Assembly (NCBI RefSeq): GCF_001486505.1
Contig: NZ_LN909066.1
Span: 1,530,452-1,594,451, forward strand
Reading direction: 5' to 3'
DNA length: 64,000 nt
Origin: Paenibacillus rubinfantis
GTDB lineage: Bacteria; Bacillota; Bacilli; Paenibacillales; Paenibacillaceae
Under the pieces are notes generated by a model, which was not told where the DNA came from, searched no databases, and saw only the letters and a list, made by a program, of their open reading frames with translations. The translations under genes were made by a program, and so were the position numbers. Shown here one piece after another: positions 1 to 8,082 of this stretch (position 1 is its first letter; each line of letters starts with the position of its first letter).

Positions 1-410
1 GAGCCGATTAATGCCAGCGAAACGCCGAATATCATTGCTTTATTGATTTTGGCGCCGAACAGGAAGAACGACCCGAACATAACGATAATCGGCTCCAGTG
101 TCAGGATCACCGTGGAGCTTGCGACTGTCGTTAAACGAAGCGATCCCATCCATAGCAGGAAATGCAGCCCTAGCATAAGTCCAGAAAACAAAAGGCGTCC
201 CCATTGTTTGCGTGTCAGGCGCGCAATCTCCCCCCGATAGCTCCACAGCAACGGCAGCATCAATAGATTCGTCAGATACATCCGATACATGGCAATCACC
301 GAAACATCGGCATTGGACCAGCGGATGAAAATAGAAGAAAACGAGATGGCGATAATGCCGATCACGTACAGAATTTCATATTTGCCCATGGACTTGGTCG
401 TGGTATGCAT
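1..410 (-). CDS. DMT-family (EamA) permease, N-terminal part only
   Basis: Reading leftwards from the ATG at 410, the protein opens with MHTTTKSMGKYEIL and runs through alternating hydrophobic helices typical of the drug/metabolite transporter superfamily. A basic loop (YRGEIARLTRKQWGR) is followed by a helix with GLMLGLHFLLWMGSLRLTTV and then VILTLEPIIVMFGS, the usual end of an EamA repeat. The gene leaves the window at base 1, so only about 136 residues are seen, roughly half the usual 290-310. The cytoplasmic-membrane exporter role is family knowledge; the substrate cannot be told. No strong ribosome site precedes the ATG, so the start is moderately certain. Confidence 0.8.
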   Translation of the reverse strand, partial: MHTTTKSMGKYEILYVIGIIAISFSSIFIRWSNADVSVIAMYRMYLTNLLMLPLLWSYRGEIARLTRKQWGRLLFSGLMLGLHFLLWMGSLRLTTVASSTVILTLEPIIVMFGSFFLFGAKINKAMIFGVSLALIG

Positions 411-669
411 AAACGTCAGGGTCCCAGCTTTCCGTTGATTTTTGTTGTTTCCATCTTGTTGCAAACCACTTCATTATAGCGGAGTTAGGGCGGTTCCTCA
501 ATCGAAAAAAACGCCTGTTTTTCCCGCACCAATCTCGCATCTACTCTCTCCTCTTATCGCCTGATTTTTTAGAATCGGACCGTTCTAGGTCTCTTTATCC
601 ACACCTCTCAGAAAATAAAAGAATAGATTAATATGCAGTATTCATCATAAAAAAGAGGAGGAACTAGTA

Positions 670-1041
670 ATGAAAAAGTTGGTTCACATCTCTCAAACCT
701 CCCCCCGTCTCACGGTGTACTCCGAGGAGAATTTGACGGGTAGGAGCCGTGTGTTCACAGGGAACCTCGGCATCCGCAACACCGACGCGATTCTGGACGG
801 GATCGAAAGCCTGCGCTTCGCTTCTTCCAACAGCAACGCGACGCTTGTATTGTTTACGCGCACCCGTTTTAGGGGGAACTTTCGCATCCTGCGCGGCAGC
901 CGTCGCCTGAACGATTTAGACGATCTCATCGGCGGCAACGACGTTGAATCGATCATTGCGACCAATCAACGGTTAACGGTGGAGCAGGTTCGCCAAATCC
1001 GCGCCAGCGGCACGTTACCTAGCGGATATCGCTTGATTTAA
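670..1041 (+). CDS. Beta/gamma-crystallin-like small protein
   Basis: This 123-residue protein has a very strong ribosome site (AGAGGAGG, 656-663) just before its ATG. It contains two similar halves. The first (about residues 14-51) has TVYSEENLTGRS and later DGIESLRF; the second (about 58-97) has LVLFTRTRFRGNF and later NDVESI. An aromatic-x4-hydrophobic-x-G pattern followed by an N/D-x-x-S strand is the Greek-key signature of beta/gamma crystallins. There is no signal peptide, so it is probably cytoplasmic or spore-associated. The last 25 residues are a charged tail ending GYRLI. Function is unknown; such domains often bind calcium, but the D/N-x-S-S calcium motifs here are imperfect. It is monocistronic between a permease and a sulfurtransferase. 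Confidence 0.6.
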   Translation: MKKLVHISQTSPRLTVYSEENLTGRSRVFTGNLGIRNTDAILDGIESLRFASSNSNATLVLFTRTRFRGNFRILRGSRRLNDLDDLIGGNDVESIIATNQRLTVEQVRQIRASGTLPSGYRLI

Positions 1042-1093
1042 GCTTTAGGCTTATAATGGTTCCATATCTGAGTGCAGAGGATGTGTACGCCAT

Positions 1094-1726
1094 ATGGAAC
1101 CTATCGTATCCAAGCGCTGGCTGCTGGCTCGCCTTTATGAGCCGGATCTCGTCATCGTCGATTGCCGCTTCGAGTTAGGCCGGCCGGAGGCCGGACGGGC
1201 GGCCTACGACGCCGCGCACATTCCCGGTGCCGTCTTTCTCGATCTGGAACAAGATCTGTCGGCACCGGTCACCACGCACGGCGGGCGTCACCCGCTGCCC
1301 GCCCCGGACGTGTTGGCCGTCCGGCCGCAGCTACTGGCCGGAGTGGAGGACGTCCGCCGGGCGCTACGCGATCCCGGCGTCCTGCTGGTGGACTCGCGCG
1401 CCGCGGATCGCTACGCCGGACTGCAGGAGCCGCTCGACATCAAGGCCGGCCATATCCCGGGGGCCATCAACCGATTCTGGAAGCAGGTCCTGGATGACAG
1501 CGGCTCCTGGAAGAGCAACGGCGAGCTGCGCGAGCAGCTGGCGCCGGTCATCGCCGCATTGGACGAAGGCCGTGAGGCCATCGTCTACTGCGGCTCCGGC
1601 GTGAGCGCTTGCCCGAACGTGCTCGCCCTCCATCAGCTCGGCTACCCGCAGGTCAAGCTGTACGCCGGCAGTTGGAGCGACTGGATCTCTTACCCCGAGA
1701 ATCCCATCGCGACGGGGGAAGAATAG
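1094..1726 (+). CDS. Rhodanese-type sulfurtransferase with internal deletion
   Basis: The family transfers sulfane sulfur from thiosulfate or 3-mercaptopyruvate. The first rhodanese domain begins normally (VIVDCRFELGRPEAG, then AAHIPGAVFLDLEQDLSAP and GGRHPLP at residues 63-69) but then jumps near residue 75 directly to the start of the second domain (VRRALRDPGVLLVDSRA). The second domain is complete, with AGHIPGAINR and the active loop CGSGVSA (Cys166). Total length is 210 residues against about 280 for tandem-rhodanese enzymes, so about 70 residues, the C-terminal half of domain 1, are missing in frame. The catalytic domain remains, so activity is possible but folding is doubtful. A GCAGAGG ribosome site lies 13 bases upstream. 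Confidence 0.85.
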   Translation: MEPIVSKRWLLARLYEPDLVIVDCRFELGRPEAGRAAYDAAHIPGAVFLDLEQDLSAPVTTHGGRHPLPAPDVLAVRPQLLAGVEDVRRALRDPGVLLVDSRAADRYAGLQEPLDIKAGHIPGAINRFWKQVLDDSGSWKSNGELREQLAPVIAALDEGREAIVYCGSGVSACPNVLALHQLGYPQVKLYAGSWSDWISYPENPIATGEE

Positions 1727-1815
1727 TTAAATTTTTAATTACCTTTACAAGAATATTCCTGCTGTATTATATTGCCCTTGTGGAAAAATTTTACGGCGGG
1801 AGATGATGATGAACA

Positions 1816-2154
1816 ATGAATGAAGAAGTTACGGCCTTTATCAACCAATTGGGATCTGCATGGCAAGTTGAACTCTCCCAACAACTGAGAGAGATGGTTC
1901 ACCAGACCATTCCAACAGTAGAAGAGCGGATTCAGTACAAGAAGCCGCATTTTCTGAAGAACGGCCATTACGCAGCGGTGATTTCACCTTCGAAGGACGC
2001 GATCGCCTTCATGATCATGAACGCCGAGGGGTTAGAGGTTCCAAAAGGCTTTGAAGGACCGCCGGAACGCAAGTGGATCAAATTCAAAGAAGGCGCTACC
2101 CCAGACTACGCCTTGCTCTCCTCCTTGTTGGATCAAGCTTCCCAAGGGCTATAG
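1816..2154 (+). CDS. DUF1801-family protein
   Basis: A 112-residue protein of the DUF1801 (YdhG-like) fold. The typical core is visible: a helix starting MNEEVTAFINQLGSAW, then TIPTVEERIQYKKPHF, a strand pair containing HYAAVISPSKDAIAFMIM, and the late KWIKFKEGATPDYALL segment. Family members are small cytoplasmic proteins, sometimes called iron chaperones by analogy with frataxin; no biochemical role is established for this group and none is asserted here. The start is set by a GGGAGATGATG purine-rich stretch. It sits 90 bases after the sulfurtransferase and ends at a bidirectional terminator. Confidence 0.75.
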   Translation: MNEEVTAFINQLGSAWQVELSQQLREMVHQTIPTVEERIQYKKPHFLKNGHYAAVISPSKDAIAFMIMNAEGLEVPKGFEGPPERKWIKFKEGATPDYALLSSLLDQASQGL

Positions 2155-2160
2155 AATGCC

Positions 2161-2192
2161 AAAGCGTCATCCCTTAAACGGGATGACGCTTT
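2161..2192. terminator. Bidirectional intrinsic terminator
   Basis: A perfect 13-bp stem (AAAGCGTCATCCC, six-base loop, GGGATGACGCTTT) has A- and T-rich ends. It separates the convergent DUF1801 gene and the GDPD gene and can serve both strands. Confidence 0.85.
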
Positions 2193-2212
2193 ATTGTTCC
2201 GTCCTAGTCGAC

Positions 2213-3988
2213 TTACAGATCAACCTCCACCATCGACTGCGCCGTCTCCGGATAATCTGTGATCATGCCGTCGATCGGATATTTGAGGACCTCCTTCATA
2301 TCCCGTCGGGTATTCACGGTCCACACCCACACCTCACGGCCGTCGGCGTGGGCCTGATCCACCAAGAAATCGGTCAACATCACCTGCTCGATCGTATAGA
2401 AATCGACATCGAGCTTCGACAGATCCCCAAGTGCAAAAAACAGGATCCTCCCAATCTTGATCTCGGGAGCCAGCTCCCGGATTCGCCCAAGCGCCTCCCC
2501 GTCAAAGGATTGCACTCGCACCTCTTCCTCGGCCCCGGCTTCCTTGATGAGCCGGACAACCTCCTCCGCGAGCGCATCGCTGGAGGAGCCGTTGGGCTTC
2601 AGATCCAACAGCAGCTTGATTCGTCCATGCGCCTCGGCGAGCACACTGGATAACGAGGGGATATGGATCGGATAGCCGTTCTGGTCAAAGCCAAGAGACA
2701 ATTGCTGCACTTCCCTAAAGGACATATCGGCAACCCGCTTCCGTAAGCCCGTCATTCGTCGCAGATCGGAATCGTGGTTTAACACGGCTACGCCATCCTT
2801 CGTCATCTGCACATCCACTTCGACGACCTGCACGCCTTTTTCGATCGCGGAGATCAAGGCAGGCAGCGAATTTTCCGGGGCGTTTGACGTATCCCCGCGG
2901 TGAACCGCAATTTGTACGTTCCATTTGGCATAAACCAAGCTGTCATTCGCCCGCAAGCCGATAAAAACCGCCAATGTAATATAGACGGCAGCGGCTAAGA
3001 CATAGGCCGTCCTCTTCCACTTCAGCCTTTTCCACCAAACAACGATTCGTTTCTCGATACGCCCGAACCGGCTTCGGCTAACCTGAAGCTGATCCCTTGC
3101 CCGAATCCATTTTAATCGGCTAAACGCATAATACAGCCTCGTCAGTACGAATAGATTAATCGGCAGCAACAACAGCTCCAGCAGGTAAGCCAGCACGGTT
3201 GAAACCGTCAGCGAGTAGTGCTGGGACACCAGTGCAAGTACATCGAGATCCAGCCAGGAAGGGATATGTCCCAGCGCGGACACCAGGGCGGAGAATATCC
3301 CCAAGACCGTCCCATTAAACAGAAGCAGCGAACCAAACAGCCGCCAACGTCTGCCTTTTGTCAGCGCATGACTCTGACGAACCGCCTGCCGCAGATTCAT
3401 ATCCTCCAGCACGATACAATGCAGAACGAAGATCCACCGAAGCAGCATATACAACAGCCCCGCAAGCAGCACGAGGTAAGCCGCGGTCATCGTGTAAGAG
3501 GCATCCAGCACTTGATTGTTCAAGAAGATCGGTACGTTAAACAACGCGTAAAAAGAAGCCGTCAGCGGCGAATCAATAAACGGGATTAGAAGCAGCAATA
3601 GCAGCAGCAGCTGAAACACGCCGAACCCCAGCAGCTTTGGCGTTTTGCGCAGCACAGTCAGCAACGCATCGGAAATGGCAATTTCTTTGCCGAAAAACCG
3701 CTGCTGTATAAGGACGATCAACACCAGCAATTCAATCAGCAGCGTAAAGGAAGCGACCAGCCCGATAAGGATGAGCCCGATCACCCCTTTATAGTCTAGT
3801 CCAAGCTGGTAGACTTCCCCATTAAGCAGGGAACCGGAGCCGACCACCCGGAGAACGCGGTTGAACAAGAGCGTCGTCACCGGAAGGATGAAGATGCTCG
3901 TGGCAAGCATATATAGCAGTTGAAACAGCAACAGCTTGGCGGAATATTTGCGGAAGTCGCGAATGCTTCTGCCGATCAGTTTAAGCAT
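2213..3988 (-). CDS. Membrane glycerophosphodiester phosphodiesterase (GDPD)
   Basis: Hydrolyses glycerophosphodiesters to glycerol-3-phosphate and an alcohol. The N-terminal half is a membrane region of about eight hydrophobic segments (GDPD-associated membrane domain). The C-terminal half (from about residue 355) is the catalytic TIM barrel: HRGDTSNAPENSL gives the first catalytic His and Glu, VEVDVQMTKDG gives the metal-binding Glu-Asp, and NHDSDL the second His. The end WVWTVNTRRDMKEVLKYPIDGMITDYPE is classical. I prefer the ATG at 3988 because a G-rich ribosome site precedes it; an in-frame GTG at 4018 would overlap the end of the HxlR gene by 10 bases. It is likely co-transcribed with that regulator. 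Confidence 0.9.
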   Translation of the reverse strand: MLKLIGRSIRDFRKYSAKLLLFQLLYMLATSIFILPVTTLLFNRVLRVVGSGSLLNGEVYQLGLDYKGVIGLILIGLVASFTLLIELLVLIVLIQQRFFGKEIAISDALLTVLRKTPKLLGFGVFQLLLLLLLLIPFIDSPLTASFYALFNVPIFLNNQVLDASYTMTAAYLVLLAGLLYMLLRWIFVLHCIVLEDMNLRQAVRQSHALTKGRRWRLFGSLLLFNGTVLGIFSALVSALGHIPSWLDLDVLALVSQHYSLTVSTVLAYLLELLLLPINLFVLTRLYYAFSRLKWIRARDQLQVSRSRFGRIEKRIVVWWKRLKWKRTAYVLAAAVYITLAVFIGLRANDSLVYAKWNVQIAVHRGDTSNAPENSLPALISAIEKGVQVVEVDVQMTKDGVAVLNHDSDLRRMTGLRKRVADMSFREVQQLSLGFDQNGYPIHIPSLSSVLAEAHGRIKLLLDLKPNGSSSDALAEEVVRLIKEAGAEEEVRVQSFDGEALGRIRELAPEIKIGRILFFALGDLSKLDVDFYTIEQVMLTDFLVDQAHADGREVWVWTVNTRRDMKEVLKYPIDGMITDYPETAQSMVEVDL

Positions 3989-4008
3989 GGCCCCCCGCCC
4001 CCAAAACG

Positions 4009-4353
4009 TTAGGTCCACCTAGCTGCCCAAACCTTCATCTCATGGCAGATGACGTGAAGGTCCATGCCCTTCGGCGTGAGCGAATATTCGACCGTCACGG
4101 GAACGGTCGGGTAAACCGTCCGCTCCAGCACGCCTTTCTCCTCCAGGTGGCGTAGCGTACTGGTTAACGCGCGTGGACTCACCTGGGGGATTCGGCGCTG
4201 CAGCTCCCCGAAGCGCAGCGTTCCGCCAAACAGCTCCCGGATGACGAGGAACGCCCACTTCCCTCCGAGGACATCCAACGTTTTTTCAATATTGCATTCG
4301 ATATGCTCCGGCGTTTTCGGAACGTAATTGCTAGCCTTGCGAATGGTGTTCAT
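4009..4353 (-). CDS. HxlR-family winged-helix regulator
   Basis: This 114-residue DNA-binding protein has the HxlR signature: a Cys near the N-terminus (ECNIEKTLDVLGGKW), the ILRELF-like helix (VIRELFGGTLRFGEL), the recognition helix VSPRALTSTLRHLEEKG, and the wing VEYSLTPKG. Such proteins form dimers, often respond to reactive electrophiles or redox through the conserved Cys, and control a divergent oxidoreductase. Here the divergent gene is an aldo/keto reductase, and two inverted repeats lie in the shared intergenic region. It probably controls that reductase and itself (inference). Confidence 0.9.
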   Translation of the reverse strand: MNTIRKASNYVPKTPEHIECNIEKTLDVLGGKWAFLVIRELFGGTLRFGELQRRIPQVSPRALTSTLRHLEEKGVLERTVYPTVPVTVEYSLTPKGMDLHVICHEMKVWAARWT

Positions 4354-4378
4354 CCGTCAGCCCTCCCCAATCGTATAA

Positions 4379-4434
4379 ACTATAAAATGTATAGTAAGTA
4401 TCATGGATATAATTAAGTGAAGGAGTTTTCACTT
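4379..4434. promoter_or_regulatory. Two inverted repeats between hxlR-type gene and aldo/keto reductase
   Basis: ACTATA-N5-TATAGT lies at 4379-4395 and AAGTGAA-N6-TTCACTT at 4415-4434, both inside the divergent promoter region. Their size and place fit operators for the dimeric HxlR-type regulator. Binding is inferred. Confidence 0.45.
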
Positions 4435-4506
4435 CTTTAAATTGTATATGAACTTTTATAGAATGAAAATGGTTCCATTACAAATGCTCAAGGAGGATGA
4501 TGTTAC

Positions 4507-5445
4507 ATGGAATATAGAAGACTAGGTGGAAGCGGCCTCAAAGTAAGTGAAATCAGCTTGGGAAGCTGGTTGACTTACGGCGGGTACGTCGAACGCGAGA
4601 ATGCGGAGAAATCGATTAAGACGGCTTACGATCTGGGCATCAACTTCTTTGACACCGCCAATGTATACGAAAAAGGGGCTGCGGAGGAGCTGGTGGGCAA
4701 AGCGCTCAAGGCTTACCCACGGGAATCCTATGTACTGGCTACGAAAGCGTTCTGGCCGATGGGCGAAGGGCCTAACGACCGCGGTTTGTCGCGCAAACAT
4801 GTCATGGAGCAGGTGCACGCGAGCTTGAAGCGTCTGGGCCATGACTATATCGATATCTTTTACTGCCACCGTCATGATCCGGAGACGCCGCTGTACGAAA
4901 CGCTGCGCACGATCGATGACCTGATCCGCCAAGGCAAAATCCTGTACGCCGGCGTCAGCGAATGGCAAGCCTCGCAAATCGCGGAAGCGGTTGGCTTGGC
5001 CGATCGTTACCTGCTGGATCGCATCGTGGTGAATCAGCCGGTATATAACATGTTTAACCGTTACATTGAGAAGGAAGTGATCCCGGTCAGCGAACGGAAC
5101 GGCATTGGCCAAGTTGTCTTCTCGCCGCTGGCTCAAGGCCTGTTAACCGGGAAATACACGTCGGCTAACGATATTCCGCAGGACAGCCGCGCAGCGAAGT
5201 TGGAATGGGTACGCAAGGGAATTACAGAAGAGAACATTGCGAAGGTTAAACAGCTGGAGGGCGTAGCCGCCGAGTTGGGCATTAGCGTAGGCAACCTGGC
5301 CCTGGCCTGGATCCTGCGTCAAAACAACGTCGCCAGCGCCCTGGTAGGCGCCAGCCGTCCAGAGCAAGTGACCGAGAACGCCAAAGCTTCCGGCATCAAG
5401 CTGAGCGAGGACGTACTGACACGGATCGAAGAGATTCTGAACTAA
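4507..5445 (+). CDS. Aldo/keto reductase
   Basis: An NAD(P)H-dependent oxidoreductase of 312 residues, close to the potassium-channel-beta-like AKR subgroup (MEYRRLGGSGLKVSEISLGSW start). The catalytic tetrad is present: Asp49 and Tyr54 in FFDTANVYEKG, Lys80 in LATKAF, and His121 in FYCHRHD. The cofactor-binding end has SPLAQGLLTGKY and ALVGASRPEQV. It probably reduces reactive aldehydes or ketones in the cytoplasm. The start has an ideal AAGGAGG site (4490-4496). It is divergent from the HxlR regulator and probably under its control. Confidence 0.93.
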   Translation: MEYRRLGGSGLKVSEISLGSWLTYGGYVERENAEKSIKTAYDLGINFFDTANVYEKGAAEELVGKALKAYPRESYVLATKAFWPMGEGPNDRGLSRKHVMEQVHASLKRLGHDYIDIFYCHRHDPETPLYETLRTIDDLIRQGKILYAGVSEWQASQIAEAVGLADRYLLDRIVVNQPVYNMFNRYIEKEVIPVSERNGIGQVVFSPLAQGLLTGKYTSANDIPQDSRAAKLEWVRKGITEENIAKVKQLEGVAAELGISVGNLALAWILRQNNVASALVGASRPEQVTENAKASGIKLSEDVLTRIEEILN

Positions 5446-5465
5446 GCTCGGGGGCAATGATATGG

Positions 5466-5511
5466 GCATGATCGCGAGTTGATCCTATAAGGGGACAATC
5501 GTTGATCATGC
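5466..5511 (+). terminator. Probable stem-loop terminator after aldo/keto reductase
   Basis: GCATGATC (5466-5473) pairs with GATCATGC (5504-5511) around a partly paired interior, followed by TTATTCTAT. The T-tract is weak. Confidence 0.4.
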
Positions 5512-5632
5512 TTATTCTATACAACTACATTTTAGTATTTCTATTCATACATTAACTTGTTTGTCTGACTTGGAAGGACTCGCGTTCATCGTCAACAGCT
5601 TTCGTGCTACAATGTGGGCGGAGGGATTGTGT

Positions 5633-7192
5633 ATGAAGAGAAAATGGTTCGTATCTGCTCTAATCCTCGGGATCATAGCAGTATACGGACTCTATCAGTT
5701 TGCCCCTTGGACACGAACCAGTGAACAGTCTGAAAGCCCTAGCCAAAAGGAAGTCCTCACAACCGTATTTAGTTTACGGCCGTCCCTAAGCTTCAAAAAT
5801 GGCGAAAGTGTAGAGGATAATGTACATATCCAATCGGTGCGGGACAAATTAGGCATCGATATCCAATATTTATGGACAGCATCAGATAACACATTCTCGA
5901 CAAAACTGAAGCTCCAACTCTTGAATAAACGCGAAATGCCCGACATTATCCCGGTTAGGACCGATGTCATCCATCAATTAATCGACTCCGGACAATTTAT
6001 GGCCGTCGACGACTTGTTTGAACAATATGCCTCACCGGTGTGGAAAAAGGCGATGAGCGAGAAACCTTCCGTCTGGTATCCTTATGAGCGAAACGGGCAA
6101 CATTTTGCCATTCCCATTCTCGACTACGATTACAATTCCGACCCCGTGATGTGGATCCGGGAAGATTGGTTAGAGAAAGTGGGGTTAAGTCCTCCAACTA
6201 CCCTGATGGAGCTTGAAGAGGTGCTGGATGCCTTCACCAACGAAGATCCCGACGGCAACGGCATCAATGATACCTATGGCCTGGCCGTCAGCCTGGGCAA
6301 CGCAGTCAGCACGTGGATGGCTGATATCAGTTGGGTATTCGGCATGTACGGTTCTCTGCCGGAGCAGTGGAATCTTTACGGATCCCCGAAACGGTTGGAG
6401 TTCGGGTCCGTCCAGGACTCCGCCAAGCAAGGTCTGGGCAAGCTGAGAGATTGGAAGGAAGCCGGGTATTTTCCGAACGAAGCGTTATGGCAGGATGAAG
6501 AAACGGCGGCCCGTTTGTTCTCCCAGGAGAAGGCGGGGATTGTCGTTGGTCCTCATTGGATGCGCTTCTGGCCGCTGAATATGTTGACGGACAACAACCC
6601 GAAAGCCAAATTCATCTCCATTCCGTTACCCAAAGGACCTGACGGTAAATCGTTCCATCGTGCCTCCCTGCTCGGAAACGGGGCGGTATTAATCAACAAA
6701 AACATTAAGAATCCGCAGACCTTTTTTCGGTATATGAACTACCTGTACGAAACGCAAGGATTAGGAGAAGGCGAATTCCATTATGGCATGGCCAGAGACT
6801 ATGACTATACGATCGTTGACGGCAAACCCACCGACGACCGTCATCTCATTCCTGGTGGTTATGTCGATGTAACGGCCTATACCCTCACCTACGACGGAGC
6901 AAGGATTCCGTCTCATTGGACTAGAATGGTGGCTGACACTGATAAACCTGCACTCACCCAGTCATTTCCGAGTCGGTTACCCAATGAGTTTCAAGGTCCT
7001 CCGACACCAACAATGCTGGAAAAAGGGGAGCCGCTTCGGCAAACGGAACACGAAGTATTTATTCAAATTATCTATGGTAAGAAGGATTTGGACTATTTTG
7101 ATGACTTTGTTGCGAACTGGAAGTCTAACGGCGGCGACAAGATCACGGAGGAAGTCAATGATTGGTATCAGTCCGTCAACGTGAATAAGTAG
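5633..7192 (+). CDS. Extracellular solute-binding protein, no lipobox
   Basis: About 519 residues of the large family-1 solute-binding type (LipO-like). The chosen ATG follows GGCGGAGGGA (5618-5627) and gives MKRKWFVSALILGIIAVYGL, a single N-terminal hydrophobic segment with no Cys, so it is anchored or secreted rather than lipid-modified. Later motifs such as DPDGNGINDTYGLA, MWIREDWLEKVGL and PTTLMELEEVLDAF are typical of oligosaccharide-binding members. No permease or ATPase gene is adjacent. It may deliver beta-glucan oligosaccharides to the importer further right or act in sensing. It lies 93 bases before a GH16 gene on the same strand. Confidence 0.85.
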   Translation: MKRKWFVSALILGIIAVYGLYQFAPWTRTSEQSESPSQKEVLTTVFSLRPSLSFKNGESVEDNVHIQSVRDKLGIDIQYLWTASDNTFSTKLKLQLLNKREMPDIIPVRTDVIHQLIDSGQFMAVDDLFEQYASPVWKKAMSEKPSVWYPYERNGQHFAIPILDYDYNSDPVMWIREDWLEKVGLSPPTTLMELEEVLDAFTNEDPDGNGINDTYGLAVSLGNAVSTWMADISWVFGMYGSLPEQWNLYGSPKRLEFGSVQDSAKQGLGKLRDWKEAGYFPNEALWQDEETAARLFSQEKAGIVVGPHWMRFWPLNMLTDNNPKAKFISIPLPKGPDGKSFHRASLLGNGAVLINKNIKNPQTFFRYMNYLYETQGLGEGEFHYGMARDYDYTIVDGKPTDDRHLIPGGYVDVTAYTLTYDGARIPSHWTRMVADTDKPALTQSFPSRLPNEFQGPPTPTMLEKGEPLRQTEHEVFIQIIYGKKDLDYFDDFVANWKSNGGDKITEEVNDWYQSVNVNK

Positions 7193-7285
7193 ATAATAGC
7201 ATACCTTTATTGAAAGATTGCTCTTTATCCCCGTTCTGCTCTCCCCCTACAATGAACGTAAGACTACAAATGGGGTGACATTGAG

Positions 7286-8020
7286 ATGAAACGGAACAAC
7301 GTCGCTGTTTTGGCCGTTCTAATCGCCATATTGGCTTCCGGTTGTGCATCGAAGGTGGAAATCGACCAGGGAGAAACCTGGAAGCATGCCTTTACGAAAC
7401 ACGACGCGGCAGAGTGGGAGATCTCCACTGGCTATTCCAACGGAGTCCCTTTCGACTGCGTATGGTCCTCGGAGAACGTTCAGTTTAACGGCAAGACGAT
7501 GGAATTCGCGCTCACCAAAAATGAAAACGGTAAAGTACAAGGGGCCGAATACAAAACCTTAGATACTTACCATTATGGAAAATATGAGGTCCGGATGAAG
7601 GCAGCCAAAAACACAGGGATCGTATCCTCGTTTTTCATTTATACCGGCCCTTCCTTCGGGACTCCGTGGGACGAAATCGACATCGAATTTCTAGGCAAGG
7701 ATCCGACGATGATCCAGTTGAATTATTACACCGACGGCAAAGGGGGACATGAAAAACTCATTGATCTCGGATATGATGCCTCTCAGGAGTTCCATAATTA
7801 CGCCTTTGAATGGAAGAAGGATGCCATCCACTGGTACATTGACGGGAAGCTGGTACATACAGCAACGGACAACCTTCCCGTAACCCCAGCCAAGATTATG
7901 ATGAACTTGTGGAACGGCACCGGTGTCGATGAATGGCTTGGTCCTTACGATGGAACTTCTCCTATCACCGCCGAATATGAATGGGTCAAATTCACCCCCT
8001 ACCCCGAAGAACAACACTAG
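7286..8020 (+). CDS. GH16 beta-1,3-1,4-glucanase (lichenase type), lipoprotein
   Basis: Endo-hydrolase of mixed-linkage beta-glucan. The signal peptide ends in the lipobox LASGC (Cys20), so the enzyme should be tethered to the outer face of the membrane. The GH16 catalytic motif WDEIDIEF supplies the nucleophile Glu130, Asp132 and acid/base Glu134. The substrate-cleft motifs YGKYEVRMKAAKNTGIVSSF and KIMMNLWNGTGVDEWLG are those of Bacillus/Paenibacillus lichenases. Length (244) is normal. A second paralogue lies at 18220-18933. A terminator follows. Confidence 0.95.
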   Translation: MKRNNVAVLAVLIAILASGCASKVEIDQGETWKHAFTKHDAAEWEISTGYSNGVPFDCVWSSENVQFNGKTMEFALTKNENGKVQGAEYKTLDTYHYGKYEVRMKAAKNTGIVSSFFIYTGPSFGTPWDEIDIEFLGKDPTMIQLNYYTDGKGGHEKLIDLGYDASQEFHNYAFEWKKDAIHWYIDGKLVHTATDNLPVTPAKIMMNLWNGTGVDEWLGPYDGTSPITAEYEWVKFTPYPEEQH

Positions 8021-8036
8021 CTTCAAAACGATCAAA

Positions 8037-8072
8037 AAAACAGCTTATCTCCTTTGGGAAATAAGCTGTTTT
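8037..8072. terminator. Bidirectional intrinsic terminator
   Basis: Stem AAAACAGCTTAT / ATAAGCTGTTTT with a 12-base loop and flanking A and T runs, between the convergent GH16 and phosphorylase genes. Confidence 0.85.
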
Positions 8073-8082
8073 TTTCTTATCC

